Source: Opitutales bacterium (lineage in GTDB: Bacteria; Verrucomicrobiota; Verrucomicrobiae; Opitutales; CAG-312). Taken from it: a stretch of 6,460 bases of DNA. Each line of letters starts with the position of its first letter. Positions within the stretch are counted from its first letter, which is position 1. The stretch is from assembly GCA_017623955.1 (NCBI GenBank), contig JAGAOA010000035.1, positions 1 through 6,460 on the forward strand. Reading direction: 5' to 3'. Made by a program: the position numbers and the translations under genes. The notes beneath the pieces are model-generated. The model searched no databases. It saw only the letters and a list, made by a program, of their open reading frames with translations, and was not told the DNA's origin. Shown here in pieces: positions 6,418 to 6,460 of the stretch.

Positions 6418-6460
6418 CTACTGTTTTGTAGCAGTTAAATATCCTTTTTCTACACGGAAA
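6418..6460 (-). CDS. Possible C-terminus of a convergent gene (5' part outside window)
   Basis: On the - strand one frame is open from the window edge to a TAG at 6418-6420, reading FRVEKGYLTATKQ and stop. The residue composition looks protein-like and the stop lies 25 nt before the palindromic terminator, which is symmetrical as expected between convergent genes. Only 14 codons are visible, another - strand frame is also open to a later TAA, and no family can be recognised, so this is tentative. Confidence 0.4.
   Translation of the reverse strand, partial: FRVEKGYLTATKQ

Overview
This AT-rich window (about one third G+C by eye) holds five genes on the + strand that follow each other closely, then a strong symmetrical terminator and probably the tail of a convergent gene. 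There are no RNA genes, CRISPR arrays, insertion sequences or attachment sites that I can support. The longest stretch without a confident gene is about 120 nt at the right edge.

Organism: the RuvC has a form (GIDPSLRGTG, YVQNFKTA and an N-terminal extension that includes NLW) that I associate from memory with Verrucomicrobiota and related PVC bacteria. It is unlike the GIDPGTxxxGYG form typical of Bacteroidetes. The Gfo/Idh/MocA protein ending in PIEPLAISG-like residues and the GH2 enzyme also fit PVC or Bacteroidetes glycan-degrading bacteria. None of the four visible gene starts has a convincing Shine-Dalgarno sequence. My best guess is a low-G+C, probably host- or sediment-associated Verrucomicrobiota/Lentisphaerota-like bacterium; this is inference, not a sequence search.

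Layout: (1) 1-518, C-terminal part of a Gfo/Idh/MocA oxidoreductase; (2) 520-1173, RuvC Holliday junction resolvase with a 58-residue N-terminal extension; (3) 1170-2012, sugar-nucleotidyltransferase-like protein overlapping ruvC by ATGA; (4) 2023-3342, secreted protein of unknown function whose signal-peptide codons form a perfect 15-bp inverted repeat; (5) 3387-6341, secreted glycoside hydrolase family 2 enzyme with both catalytic glutamates and a C-terminal amidotransferase-like domain; (6) 6358-6393, bidirectional terminator; (7) 6418-6460, possible C-terminus of a - strand gene.

Gaps between genes are 1, -4, 10 and 44 nt with no terminator, so a single transcript is plausible. Genes 1, 3 and 5 have carbohydrate-related families in common and genes 4 and 5 both look exported; ruvC appears to be a housekeeping gene carried in the same run. 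I see no clear evidence of a new defence or mobile system. The most distinctive items are the coding-region hairpin in gene 4, the orphan secreted protein itself, and the RuvC extension.
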